Positions 23,292-33,767 of a DNA stretch of 64,000 nt are shown here, piece after piece. The notes under the pieces were generated by a model. It was not told the DNA's origin and did no database searches. It saw nothing but the letters and a program-made list of their open reading frames with translations. Within the stretch, counting starts at the first letter, position 1, and every line of letters starts with the position of its first letter. Location: NCBI GenBank assembly GCA_963281255.1, contig OY725489.1, positions 3,658,001 through 3,722,000 of the forward strand, read 5' to 3'. The translations under genes were made by a program, and so were the position numbers. Source of the DNA: Aphrocallistes beatrix (Eukaryota; Porifera; Hexactinellida; Sceptrulophora; Aphrocallistidae).

Positions 23292-23581
23292 AGTTTCCAG
23301 CGCGCATTCGATTTAAAAATACGGGGCATGTGGATCAATAAAATTATAATTGGATCTTAACAAATAAGGTTTAGAGCACCCTAAATAATATTATCAAGTT
23401 TTGTGTGGCGTATTTATTGATTTGGTAATATAAAATCCCTTCATTTATTAGCCTATTTCTAAATGTTCCTTGGTGCGAAACAGATCGAAGTCATGAACAC
23501 TTTGTAGAAAACCACAGAAGTAGAAAGAATTTAATTTAGGCATTATTTGTTTCCGCATGCGATATCCGCATGCGGATGAAC

Positions 23582-24236
23582 TTATTTAATATATGGATTT
23601 TCTCATATACAATAATTAATCAACATCATACGTATTCATGACACAATGACATTACAAATTTCCAATGTATTCCCCATAGGACATTTTGAGCACAACTTCA
23701 CACTTAACAAATCAGTCAATTGTCAATCAATTCATCTAGAATTTGTTGAGTGCCTTGATCTAGTATCAACAGTTAAAAAATAATAGTGAATCTGAGTATA
23801 GCAATAAGTATGTACTTATGTTGCAATTGGACAAAACAAAAAGGTTATTAAAAGTATTTAATAAAAGAGTTCTTAAGCATATCTAAGTATTGTGCTAACT
23901 AGGTGCTACATTAATAAAATATCTTCTTTTGAGTCTTTTTTCTCATATGTACTGCAAGTCTTCAAAGATTTTGTAATATTCTACTCTATCTAATTTGAGT
24001 AATAGTCAGGTCAAAATACTAACCAAATAGTCCCAACCCCAAAAAAATTGCAAGAAATTGTTTTATTACATTTTTCAGTTGTATCATGACTTAGGAGTAA
24101 CATACTAAAAGTTCCCGAAATCGGAATATCAGAAAGTGATTTGCCACGACCCCGTCGTTGACCCCGGACTATAAAAATCGCCCGATTTTGAAAACAGAGT
24201 TTAACCTTTCAAATGATTGCAAATCAGTTTTCGTCA
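23582..24236. other. No gene recognised; includes right direct repeat at 23688-23768
   Basis: The segment 23688-23768 repeats 18440-18522 (CAACTTCACACTTAACAAAT and GAATTTGTTGAGTGCCTTGA). The rest is AT-rich with nothing recognised. Confidence 0.5.
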
Positions 24237-24415
24237 TATTCGTGCTCAGCACCAAATTTCCGGCAATTTGATATATATTGACTATATTTTGAGCCAAAAA
24301 TTTGGGCCCTCCCTAGCAACAGCCTGGAATGTAAAAATTCCAATCTCCAAATTTGGTCTAAACCATATCGAGTGACCCCTTGTTTTTCTCGGCTATGCTT
24401 GCTGAGTACGAATTT
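24237..24415. mobile_element. Palindromic MITE, copy 3 (diverged)
   Basis: The left arm ATTCGTGCTCAGCACCAAAT matches copies at 8801 and 12964. The right arm (GCTTGCTGAGTACGAATTT) is diverged and the middle is rearranged. Confidence 0.65.
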
Positions 24416-24765
24416 CTTATTATAAATAGTCTAAACGTTAGTTTTTAAATATTATGGTTTGCGACTGGTGGTATTCATATATTTTTAACGGTAAACATAC
24501 TCATAAACTTTTTTGTCCCTTTATTTCCTATGAAATATAAGAATTAATTTAGATGGCATAGATGGATTTGTAACGGTTTAGATCCATGGTTAACAGTCTG
24601 GACCACCCAGTAGATTCACCCTTAGGTTTACTACATATACTCTTGCATTAGGCAAACATTGTGTGTTAGTTTTCTTATACTGTATTTCTCTCTAGCTTAC
24701 TTGGTACTTCAATAAACTAGTATCTAACTAACTACGTTACATAAATACAGTATATTTTCACCAGA
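24416..24765 (+). other. Probable remnant of the 5' LTR/leader of the gypsy element
   Basis: Sequence upstream of gag has a CTTCAATAAACTAG polyadenylation-like hexamer (about 24707-24720). It runs to TACGTTACA and then a short leader to the ATG at 24766. No second LTR exists in the window to compare with and no clear tRNA primer-binding site was seen, so the assignment is tentative. Confidence 0.35.
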
Positions 24766-25500
24766 ATGGCGACGGCACCGTTATCGATACCGGCCTTGCA
24801 GCCAGGGGATAGGATTGAGGACTGGCGTATTCTCTTTGAAAGCGGTACTGGGCATCTCAGAGTGGACGAAGCTCGGAGAAAAAGGTCATCCAACTCCTAC
24901 CCAACTATCTTAACAGATCGATAACTGACGTAGAGACCGTTAAAGTAGTAATGAAAAGGGCGGAGACCCTGAAGGCTGCACTAGACGAGCTCTCCAGGGT
25001 GATAGACAACCCGATAGACCCGTTCAGTGCTATGCAGGACCTAATCCAACTCAAATGGCAACCGGGGCAGGATATAGGTGACTATTACTTCCTTGCCAAA
25101 CGAAAAGCCGCACATGCAGGGACTACGTTGAAGTTTATAGGCTCACTGGTGTCAACTCAGCTCCCCAAAGAAGTGCAAAACCGAATAAAAGATACAGCTA
25201 TTGCTCTCAATGATGACCTTGAGCATGCCGATGCATTCAAATTCATCGCAGAGGTGAAACAAATTCTCACTGATAAAGGGATCGCGCTCAATTTTGGGAA
25301 TAGAAATGCAGTGCAGGGTATAAAGCTCGCGTCTCTAAAAGAGAAAGAAGTTACGAACATGGATGACTCAGAGTCGAACTCTCAAGACAAGAGGCTGCTT
25401 CATCTGTGGAGGGAAACATCCCTGGAGGTTCTGTCCAGAAAAACGTTGTCCAAGCTGTGGTCAAAGGGGCCACACCTTGCGGAATTGTACAATCCGGTAA
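24766..25500 (+). pseudogene. Gypsy gag with two zinc knuckles
   Basis: The start is the ATG at 24766 (MATAPLSIPALQPGD). A frameshift near 24885 leads to the capsid-like frame with WQPGQDIGDYYF and FIGSLVSTQLPKEV. Near 25390 the reading moves again. The third frame then shows CFICGGKHPWRFC, a CCHC knuckle with a short second spacer, and CPSCGQRGHTLRNC, a standard CX2CX4HX4C knuckle. It ends at the TAA at 25498-25500. Zinc knuckles bind RNA and mark this as nucleocapsid. The protease follows in another frame, consistent with the usual gag-pol frame change. Non-functional because of the shifts. Confidence 0.75.
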
Positions 25501-25930
25501 AGGCAAAGGTAGCCGAGAGGTATTGAACGCAGAAGGACCCAACTCTGCTACAGAGCTATCAGTACTTATTCCAGTGAAGTTGAATGGCATGCATGTGAAG
25601 GCTCTCATCGACAGCGGCGCGGGACCCTCAGTAATTGACATCCAAACAGTGTGCGAACTGGGCTTGGAAGACCTGATGGTAAAGGAAGACACACGGATCT
25701 ATGGACTGTCTAGTCAACCTGTGACGGTTATAGGAAGACTGGAACTGACTCTAGACTTAGGAGACGACCAGACGCTGAAGCATGGCTTTGAGGTGCTCAA
25801 GAGTACAGAGACGACATGCATCCTAGGAAGAAACTTGTTAAATAAGTTCGATACAACAGAATTTGACTGGCACAATCAGCAAATCCGATTGGGCAGAGCG
25901 TGGATGGACTCACAGGCAATGATTGAATGA
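25501..25930 (+). pseudogene. Gypsy aspartic protease
   Basis: The open frame (from about 25406, overlapping gag) contains ELSVLIPVKLNG and then VKALIDSGAGPSVID, the D-S-G-A active-site loop of retroelement aspartic proteases. VIGRLELTLDL and CILGRNLLNKFD follow, the I/L-L-G-x-x-L segment of the second half of the fold. It would cleave the Gag-Pol precursor. The frame closes at TGA 25928-25930 shortly before the RT frame, so the polyprotein is broken here. Confidence 0.82.
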
Positions 25931-25989
25931 GGCGAACCTCTTACCAGGGCAAGAGTTGCGATTCTCGAAAACTCCACATGTTCTGAGCA

Positions 25990-27330
25990 GCCAACCCCTA
26001 GGGATATTGTTAACCCTAACCTAGCGTCTGATGAAAAAGAAGCTCTCCTAAAACTACTCCGGAACTTCAACAACGTGTTCGCCTCGAACCCAAAATGTCC
26101 GAGTACAGTTAGAGGACTGAAGCACAGGATAGATACAGGCTCGGCCCCACCAATCAAGCAGAGGCCTATCCCAGTGGCTCCGATAATCGAAGCAGAAATC
26201 GCCGATATAGTTGAAGAGATGCTTCAAAACGGCATCTGCAGACCATCAAACTCGCCGTGGGCCAGCCGTGTCCTGTTGGTCACAAAGAGAGACGGGAGCA
26301 GGCGCTTTGTGGTAGACTATAGGCAGATAAACGCGGTGACGAAAGTGGATTCCTACCCTATGCCTACGGCTCGAGACATTCTGGACCGCATGGCAGGTCA
26401 CAAGTTCTTCTCGTTCATTGACGGGGCCTCTGCCTACTGGTCAATTGAAGTAGAAGAGGCTGATAAATACAAGACGGCTTTTGTCACTCAGGGGCTTATA
26501 TGAAATGAACCGCATGCCCTTTGGTCTGGTTAACAGCCAGTCATCGTATCAACGCCTCATGGATGAAACCATGAAACACGTTGAAATGGCAGACCCGTTC
26601 GTAGATGATACTTGCATACACTCGACGGATTTCAAGCAACATTTAGCCGACCTACAGCTCACCTTTGAAGCACTGTCATCAGCGGGTATCCAACTAAAGA
26701 GGGAGAAGTGTTCGTTCGGGTATCCAAGTGGGGAGTTTCTCGGCCATATAGTCACAGAAACAGGTCACCGCCCTGCAGAGCGCCTAGTAAGCAAGATTGA
26801 GCAAGCACAGGTGCCTGTCAACAAGAAACAGCTACAAAAGTTTTTCGGCTTAGCCAATTTCTATCGAGACTATATAAAAGAGTTTGCTGAGATAGTAGAA
26901 CCGCTGTATACACTTACCCAGGATGTTCGGGAATGGGTGTGGGGAGAAAGAGAGGAACACGCATTTGATACACTAAGAACAAAGCTATCCAAATCTCCTG
27001 TTATCCTAGCTTACCCAGATTGGCACGAGGATTTCGTACTGCAAACCGACGCATCAAACATCGCTGTAGGAGGCATTCTATTACAAAGGGATAACGAAGG
27101 AAATATACGTCCTATTGCCTACTTCTCATCGGGACTAACGGAAACATAGAGAAAGTACTCAGCGGGTGAACTCGAGTGTTGGGGGGTGATAGCAGCAACA
27201 AGGAAGTTTACGAAATATCTGAGAGCGGCTACAAATGTCAAAATCCTAACAGATCACAACCCACTTGTGTGACTGAGGAAACAGAAAGATCCGCGGGGAA
27301 AATTTACGAGGTGGATCCTCGAGTTGGAAT
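25990..27330 (+). pseudogene. Gypsy reverse transcriptase and RNase H
   Basis: From about 26075 the frame shows KQRPIPVAP, then VEEMLQNGICRPSNSPWASR and VDYRQINAVTK, the early RT motifs. Around 26490 a one-base shift moves to the frame with NRMPFGLVNSQSSYQRLM and ADPFVDDTCIHS, where the YxDD box reads FVDD. Then come GEFLGHIV, FFGLANFYRDYI and, at 27035-27060, LQTDASNIAVGGIL, the first RNase H acidic site. A TAG at 27147 ends the frame and RNase H continues out of frame. RT-RNase H order followed by integrase defines Ty3/gypsy. Phe in place of Tyr in the box is unusual but occurs in some lineages. Confidence 0.87.
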
Positions 27331-27950
27331 CGATCAATTATTCAGTAGAGTACATCACAGGAGCAGAGAACGCAAGCGCGGACTACCTGTCAAGAGTGGA
27401 ATCGACGATCGACGCAGATGTAAATGACGAAGATAAGCATTTTGAGAGTCACATTTTTCAACTCGCAAACGAATCCATTAGGAATGAGCTTTTGGGAGCT
27501 CAAAAGAACGATCCGTGCATAGTATCGGCAATAGATCAGCTCGCAACAAGCGGAAAGATAACGAATGGGCTTTTCAAAAAGCAGAATGAAATGCATATGG
27601 TTGAAGGCCTTCTATGCAGGGGTAAGAAAGCAGTTGTCCCACAGTCACTGAGAGAGAAGATTATGGGGTTAGTACATAATGAAGGCCATTTCGGGAGCGA
27701 AAAGACGGCCCTGCAAACTCGCAAAGGGTTCTATTGGAGAAGAATGGACAAGGATGTGGACGAGTTTTGTAGAAAATGCACGGTGTGCGCCCTCAATAAG
27801 CCGAAGAACCAACCACGGGAAAAGCTGGTCCCATCGGTTCAGTCTTCGAGACCGAGACAAGCAGTCGCTTTCGACGTGGCCACACTGCCCTATGCGAATT
27901 CTGGCCATCGCTACTTTCTGTTGATCATAGACACAAACGATTAGACATGA
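27331..27950 (+). pseudogene. Gypsy integrase, 3'-truncated
   Basis: A linker ending SADYLSRVES is followed by the HHCC zinc domain: LVHNEGHFGSEKTALQTRKG for the HH half and CRKCTVCALNKPKNQ for the CC half. The core starts at VAFDVATLPYANSGHRYFLL, holding the first catalytic Asp. The frame stops at about 27944, before the second Asp, and the sequence then passes into a minimal H-like remnant, so most of the core and the 3' LTR are missing. Confidence 0.85.
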
Positions 27951-27983
27951 ATACCCCAATTTCTACTGTATTATGAATACAGA

Positions 27984-28018
27984 TCCTTGGTTGATTTGAA
28001 GCAAGCGAAGCGCGCTTG
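27984..28018 (+). mobile_element. Minimal H-like remnant at the gypsy break point
   Basis: Just 35 bp: TCCTTGG after an A at one end, and AAGCAAGCGAAGCGCGCTTG at the other, before a T. The second part is the exact 3' terminal hairpin of H elements. It could be an extreme internal deletion or only a surviving 3' end. Confidence 0.5.
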
Positions 28019-28592
28019 TATGCTAATAACTCACGAAAGAAAGGTATAATTAATATAAACCAGTAGCCAGTTGCGACGCTCCACAATAATTACAGACCGG
28101 ACCGGATAGAACCTGACACCTTTGACCTCTTATTATTCCCATTGAAAAAAGAAAGTAGTCCTGTTGGGATTTATTGTTATTTTACATTCAAATTTGTATT
28201 TAGCACAACAATTGGAGCGATTCTTAGGGAAAAATCGCATGATGAAGAATATTGTTCGCATTTATAATTTCAAAATTTTTATTAATTAGCTTATCACAAA
28301 AGTCTCTATTTGCTATTTCATGTCTACGATTGGATAGCTAGGGACCAGTAATAATCATGAACCGACCAGATCCGGTCTAAATCGTAAATCTGCCAGTAGC
28401 GTAATTCCCGGACGCTCTCGGGTGGAGAGCACCTGGTCACAGCATTTAAGGCGTCCACAGGTTCTCTTCAAAATTATTTATAGAGAAAAGGATAAATCAC
28501 TAGTGAGGCTCTTTTGGTATCTTCTTACTTACTTTAAGGTTAAATTGTACCCTCAGAGCATACATAAATTAACAAAAGTTAGAAGAATTAAA
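28019..28592. other. No gene recognised
   Basis: Begins with TATGCTAATAACTCACGAAA, which is also found right after the H copy ending at 29832. The rest is AT-rich with short unrecognised frames. Confidence 0.45.
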
Positions 28593-28775
28593 AATGTCGG
28601 TCGACAAACCGATAGTGCAGCTCCAGGTAGTGACACAATGTAATATTCACAATATTACATTTAAAGTGTGAAAATCGTATTCTGCACATTAAAATATCTT
28701 ATATTAGCCGTTGAGAACTCGCTTTTAGCTCAAAATAATAATTTTTCAAAAGGTGTGAAAATATGCATAAATACA
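28593..28775 (+). repeat. Diverged internal segment of an H-related element
   Basis: Shares GTCGACAAACCGATAGTGCA, GTTGAGAACTCGCTTTTAGC and GGTGTGAAAATATGCAT with 1031-1234 and 11220-10860. It directly precedes the 5' end of the H copy at 28776, so two related elements abut. Confidence 0.6.
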
Positions 28776-29832
28776 TCCTTACTATTAAAACTCGATTATT
28801 GTTTGTGTATATATATATATATATACAGTTGAAACCGGGTTTTTTGACACCCCATTTGCACGAAAAATGTCAAAAAAAACCGATTGTCAAAAAAACCCTG
28901 TGTTGCGCATCCCACTACGAAGAAAATATATTTTAGAGGTCATAGTAAGAATTATTAAATATGTAAAGGTTAATTTCTTGACTCCGTAGTCGTTGGCAAT
29001 TGCCGTCAGAGGGTGACCCTTGTCGAGACGCAGGACTATCTCGTGCCTTTCCGTCAGTGTCAGACGTTTTTGTTTTGTTATGGATGTCATGAAATAATTG
29101 CTGAAAATTGGTTGTCAAAAAAACACGGTGTCAACTATACATAAACACACCAACAATTGTCAAAAAATACCGATTGTCAAATAAACCCAGTGTCAAAAAA
29201 ACACAATGGAAATTATATAGTAGAAACATGAAAAAACAATCTGCAGCAAAATATGTCAAAAAAATACGATTGTCAAAAAAACCCAGTGACAAAAAAACCC
29301 GGTTTCGACTGTATATATATATATATATATATATATATCTGTAACGAATTGATTGAAGAAACTGCACGGCACAGAAAGCTGATTTTTGGCATGTGGGAGT
29401 CTTTTGGCTATGGCTCCAGTAAGTTATGAGTTCAGACGAAAATGTTGACTCATCATGGAATTATGACGTCATTGTCACATTTTTAAAAGTTAAGCAACAC
29501 AGTTATTCGTGCATAACTCAGCCATTATAGGAAATAGAAGGCTGAAATTTTAATAGAATATGTATACTAACATACCTCACATACGATGCAACTGACATTA
29601 AAAAATGATGACTCATCACTTTGTCATGACGTCATCATTACGCATCAAAATTTTAAAAATTGACAAATTTGATGATTTTTCGAGTGATATCGATTATAAC
29701 CGTAGGACAGACATATTAAGAGATGCTATCTCCCTTATAATTAACCAATGTGACCCCAGGCGACCGAAGGGAGCCTCCGGCGGACACAAAGTGTCCGCCA
29801 GCCGCGCAGCGCAAGCAAGCGAAGAGCGCTTG
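28776..29832 (+). mobile_element. H element copy 4, carrying a pogo MITE
   Basis: It starts TCCTTACTATTAAAACTCG after an A and ends GAAGAGCGCTTG before a T. A pogo-type MITE (28826-29311) sits in its TA microsatellite. Without the insert it is about 570 bp. It carries TGACGTCA twice and TGACTCA once. Its 3' flank is repeated after the remnant at 28018. Confidence 0.85.
28826..29311 (-). mobile_element. Pogo/Tigger-type MITE retaining the transposase N-terminus
   Basis: The ends CAGTTGAAACCGGGTTTTTT and CAGTCGAAACCGGGTTTTTT (inverse, from 29311) are flanked by TA. Subterminal TGTCAAAAAAACC units recur several times. On the minus strand MTSITKQKRLTLTERHEIVL and GHPLTAIANDYGVKK (about 29090-28975) equal the helix-turn-helix start of the transposase at 46.6 kb, after which coding sequence is lost. 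It is thus a deletion derivative of that family. Confidence 0.88.
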
Positions 29833-30549
29833 TATGCTAATAACTCACGAAAGATACTCCTTTCCATGCCATAAGGGCATCTCCCTATAGGAGCTACACT
29901 AAAAATCACAATCTTCCCCCTGCTGCTGTGGCGCACTTGTATTGTTTTGAGAACTCTCATTTCTAGTGCATGCTTTATTGAATGGACGGTGTCGAACGCA
30001 TGTCTGCGTGATCTTGGAAAAATAGTATTATTATAATAAAATTTATTCATATTTTCACACCTTTTTATGTAAACGTATATTTTCTGATTGAAAAGAAATC
30101 TCAATGGTTAATAAGCCTGTAATTAGTAAAAGTAGATTTCGATATTCGCACTTATAAAATGGTAATATCAAAATTGAATGGTGTAATAGCATATATCAAT
30201 ATGTACAATCAGGGTCGCTTATTATGAACAAACCTCCCTCTGTGTCCCAATTTTGACCGGTTCTATAGAATTTCTATTATTTCGATTTTATTATGTATGA
30301 CTCTCTCTCTCTCTCTATTGTCTCTCTATTGTGAAAGTATTTTGGGTCCCCATGCAGTTCATAATGAAATGCGACCCTGACTGTATTTTTACAACTTCGA
30401 TACTATTATTGACTGTTTTTGTGGTGCTTTTCTATCGGTATGTCGACTGATATTTTTTAATATTAGTAACGCAGTTGCAAATTCTCTGGGGATAGATTGA
30501 TGAATAGATATTTAATATAGTATAAATGAACAAACAAGTATATCATATA
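29833..30549. other. No gene recognised
   Basis: AT-rich. A CTCTCT microsatellite lies at 30301-30338. Around 30040-30110 there are fragments resembling the TTTTCACACCTTTTT segment of H-related elements. Confidence 0.45.
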
Positions 30550-30738
30550 CAGTCGACTCCGCTTAATAGGATCACATCGGTCCGGGGACATTTTTACCCG
30601 ATTAAGCGGAGAACTCTATTAACCGAAAATATTTTTGTATTAGCCTCAATGTGTGAGAGCTATTCCGGTCCTGCCAAAAGTGACCCGATTAAGCTGCTGA
30701 CCCGTTTAAACAGTGACCCTATTAAGCGGAGTCGACTG
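30550..30738. mobile_element. TA-target MITE, CAGTCGACTCCGCTTAATAG family, copy 1
   Basis: A 189-bp element with inverted ends CAGTCGACTCCGCTTAATAG, flanked by TA. Internal repeats of GATTAAGCGG and TGTGTGAGAGCTATT are shared with the copy at 49252-49438. Size, TA duplication and CAGT start fit pogo/Tc1-type MITEs. Confidence 0.88.
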
Positions 30739-30784
30739 TATTATAATGGAAGCATGCTACAACAGAAACTATTGTTATACAGGT

Positions 30785-31170
30785 TCTACACAGGACTCGA
30801 ATTCCGAGTCACTTTTCCTACAGATATAAGGATCATCTCCCACGTCCTTTAGACTGGTATTGACGCATCCACAGTGAAACCATCTCAGGCAGAACTCAGA
30901 ACCTAACCAGTCATCATTCGCCCTCTTTCCCCCGGTTGGGCAGTCGTGTTGTTCACATTCCTCGCAAACTGTTTCAGAATCATCAGGGTTAACACTCGTG
31001 GAAGGTACTTCTTTCATGGCGACAGATGAGAGCTCAGTACCAAAACCTCATTGTCAGACCCACTTGACTCCATGCTAGATTCAAAATCAACCGGAATGCA
31101 AACCTTCGGGAGATCTGCGCTGCGGAATGTAGGAATAGTTTCTTGTTCTGAACAAGACCTTTTTTGAATT
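30785..31170 (-). pseudogene. PHD-like zinc-finger tail, probably of a transposase
   Basis: The minus-strand frame contains CEECEQHDCPTGG, a spacer, LRWFHCGCVNTS and, after DDPYIC, an Arg in place of the expected final Cys. The C-x2-C...C..WxH..C...Y.C spacing is that of the degenerate PHD-like fingers at the C-terminus of many jerky/pogo-type transposases. Acidic and Ser-rich sequence lies upstream (SSMESSGSDNEVLV), in another frame. No DDE core is adjacent, so it is a relic. Assignment to a transposase is inferred. Confidence 0.45.
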
Positions 31171-31498
31171 TGTTATGACATTAATTACACATGTCTACAG
31201 AATTATATTTTTTCCGTACACAAACTTGTTTATCCGATATTTCTTACACAATTCTTTGCGCTGAGGTTAAAAAAAGCATCCATTTATGGCCATCACGTCA
31301 GGATTTTTTATTATAGAACATAACCTGTTTTAGAAAAATCCATTTTGACATTAATTAAAGTGATTAAATTTACTGTTCCCAACATTAAAATTATAGGTGT
31401 AAATATGCTCTAACATACTATTTCTTGTTTCTACATATCTCTACATACAAAATGACATATATCATGTGTTATTCTAGAAAATTCATGAGAAACTACAT
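31171..31498. other. No gene recognised
   Basis: AT-rich sequence, probably the 3' flank of the minus-strand gene that ends at 31499. Confidence 0.4.
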
Positions 31499-33055
31499 TT
31501 AGGAATCCAAGAACTTCCTTTTAGGAGTTTTTCTCGTGTATTGAACATTAACACAATCCCGCTTCAGGCTCCAACAGTAGTCTGCCAACATATTTGTGTC
31601 ATACCTTCCTTGGTAACGCTCCTCCATCGTTTGAATATCCTGATGAAACCGTTCACCCTGCTCATCCGAGACGTCTCCAAGGTTTGCTGGGAATGCATCC
31701 AAGTGGCTATGTAAAAAATGAACTTTGATGCTCATATTACATCCCAACTTATGAAAACCTTCAAGCAAACGATTGACCAAATTCACGTAATTATAGTCTC
31801 TTCTATTACCTAAGAAGCCTTTCACAACCGAGACAAAGGCTTGCCATGCATCATACTCAGTATCCATCATAAACGAAGTGAATTCCGGATCTTTCATCAA
31901 TTTTCGAATATCTGGCCCGTTGAAGATACCAGATTTGACCTTTTCATCGCTCAGCCGATGGAATCGTGAGCGAAGGTATTTAAAACAATCTCCGTCCTTG
32001 TTAAGAGGTTTTACAAATTGCTTAATTAACCCGAGTTTAATATGCAAAGGTGGGAAACAATATTTTCCCGCTCCACCAGTGCTTCATTAATCACATTAGC
32101 ACTACCAACGATCAAATTTTCTCTTTTCGGCCACTCTTTTCTAACCCAATGTTCATTCTTCGCTCTGCTATCCCACATACACAAAAAACAAGGATATTTT
32201 GTGTACCCACTTTGTTGCCCGAGAAGGAAGCAAACCATTTTTAGATCGACACAAATGATCCACTTATGCTGATCCTAGTTAATTAGTTGTAAAACAAGAT
32301 TGACATTCTCATATTTCTCTCTAAATGTCACAGAATGAGCAAGGGGTATTGAACCAAACAAATTACCATTGTGAAGTAAAACAACTTTTAAACTTCTTTT
32401 GGAGCTATCAATAAAGAGTCTCCATTCGTTAGCATCATACGTTTTCAGACCAAGTTCTTTCAACAGACCCTCAATGTCACAACAGTAGACACAATTTTCA
32501 CGTTGAGCAAAATATGGTAGGAAGTCCTCCTCTCTATGACGATAATATGAAATCTTGGTGAGTGGAGACAACAAATTCTTCTGGTGAAGCCTAGATGCTA
32601 GTAGCTCGGAAGCAGCCTTTGATAAAGCAAGGTCACGAACCAAGTCATTTAACTCTTCCTGATTAAATGTTTGAAGTGATTTCTTATTGATAAAGTCTTC
32701 ATCTCTACTGTACTCAGGTGACTCCACATCATAACTATTTTCTGGATCCGGATCAGGTAAAAAATTATAACAATCAGTTATTACAGGTTCTAGTCGAGGT
32801 TTTTCAAAAACTGAAACCGGGATTTCATCACAATGCGGAACCGGCCTTATTGCGGAAGGTATAGAGGGATACTGTATTCTCGATTTATTCTTTTGATTGA
32901 AACCTAGTGTTTTGACCATACAGAAATAGCAATCATCAATATGATTTGTCGGTTCCCTCCATATCATAGGAATTCCAAATGGCAAGGACTTTAGCTTGTT
33001 ACGTGACCAGTTATTTAGATTAATGAAGCATTTCTGACAAACTATATGTGGTGCC
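31499..33055 (-). pseudogene. Multicopy invertebrate protein of unknown function, nearly intact
   Basis: Reading down from about 33055, DWAPHIVCQKCFINLNNW is followed by LPFGIPMIWREP and DDCYFCMVK, a putative zinc-binding N-terminus. PSIPSAIRPVPH, a helical part (NDLVRDLALSKAASELLASR), WRLFIDSSKRSLKVVLLHNG, CFLLGQQSGYTKYPCFLC, LHIKLGLIKQFVK, then FLHSHLDAFPANLGDVSDEQ and GERFHQDIQTMEERYQG follow. This chain is one I recognise as an abundant uncharacterised family in arthropods and other invertebrates, likely tied to mobile DNA. Only two lesions are seen: an in-frame TAG near 32277 and a one-base loss near 32055. About 500 codons remain. It ends at a stop at 31499. No introns are needed. Confidence 0.65.
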
Positions 33056-33180
33056 CAATCTATATGTGGTGCCCAAACTTTTTGTAAAAATGTGTTATTT
33101 CCCTACTTATACTGATTCAGTGTAACTCGTTAATTAACTACAGCTGTAGTGCCCATAATTGTTCCACCTCACAGACTAAT
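33056..33180. other. Spacer between the unknown gene and a MITE
   Basis: Contains a short tandem duplication of TATATGTGGTGCCCAA (about 33043 and 33061). Confidence 0.5.
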
Positions 33181-33340
33181 CAGGACCGGCGCCATCGGGG
33201 GGGTGTCCTGGGTGTCCAGACACCCACTGCGTCTTGTTTTATCATATTGTACAATATATATCCCTCTATAAATGAACACCCACTTTCAGATAAATCCCTC
33301 TTAGCACACCCACTGACGATAAAACACGGCGCCGGCCATG
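33181..33340. mobile_element. MITE with CAGGGCCGGCGCC-type ends and 5-bp TSD, copy 1
   Basis: The ends CAGGACCGGCGCCATCGGG and CATGGCCGGCGCC (inverse) are flanked by CTAAT at 33176-33180 and 33341-33345. The interior has GTGTCCAGACACCCACTG and a poly-purine part shared with 53735-53885. GC-rich ends and a 5-bp duplication resemble hAT relatives with short target sites, but the superfamily is open. Confidence 0.82.
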
Positions 33341-33767
33341 CTAATAATAGAACTAGTTTTTTGTAATGCAGTGGTAGAATTCTGAATTTAGCCATGTACC
33401 GTACACATGCACATGTTGATATTTCTAGAAATTTGCTAATTATGGATGATGTTTGCATTTCTAAATTTCTTACTAATCTAAATTCCAATACACTTGGTTG
33501 TAACGTGCGTACATATCTACTGTTATGTGTACATTGCTATTGTGACATATTGTTGTCTGGGATGGAAAATGGAGCCTTGAATGGGGCACCTCCCAATAAC
33601 ACGCACCCTTATGTGGTCTCTAAAAAAACTTTTTTTCACTCGGATCACTCGAGATAGGGTTCAAACAAGCTGTGAGAATGGAATGTTGTCACATTCCTAT
33701 GCTGCTATGATCAAGGTTGGAATTATACCCGGATTTAATAGGTTTCGCCCAGCCCAGTGGGTTAAAC
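33341..33767. other. No gene recognised up to the gap
   Basis: Two partly overlapping frames of about 90 codons lack recognisable motifs. Confidence 0.4.

Larger units (their letters stand above)
18543..23581. mobile_element. KDZ-superfamily DNA transposon, ~5.0 kb
   Basis: The termini are GTTCATCCGCATGCGGATA (18543, with a second copy of the motif at 18564) and the inverse, ending ATCCGCATGCGGATGAAC at 23581. They bracket a plus-strand KDZ transposase gene and a convergent minus-strand gene with an Ulp1-like protease. Each terminus contains the self-complementary CCGCATGCGG. The flanks (TATTAAAAAC and TTATTTAATA) do not show a clean target duplication. Confidence 0.75.

Noticed and set aside
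28401-28450. A GC-richer patch looked at as a possible tRNA
   Set aside because: No cloverleaf with matching acceptor stem or B-box could be formed. No tRNA, rRNA or snRNA was recognised anywhere in the window.
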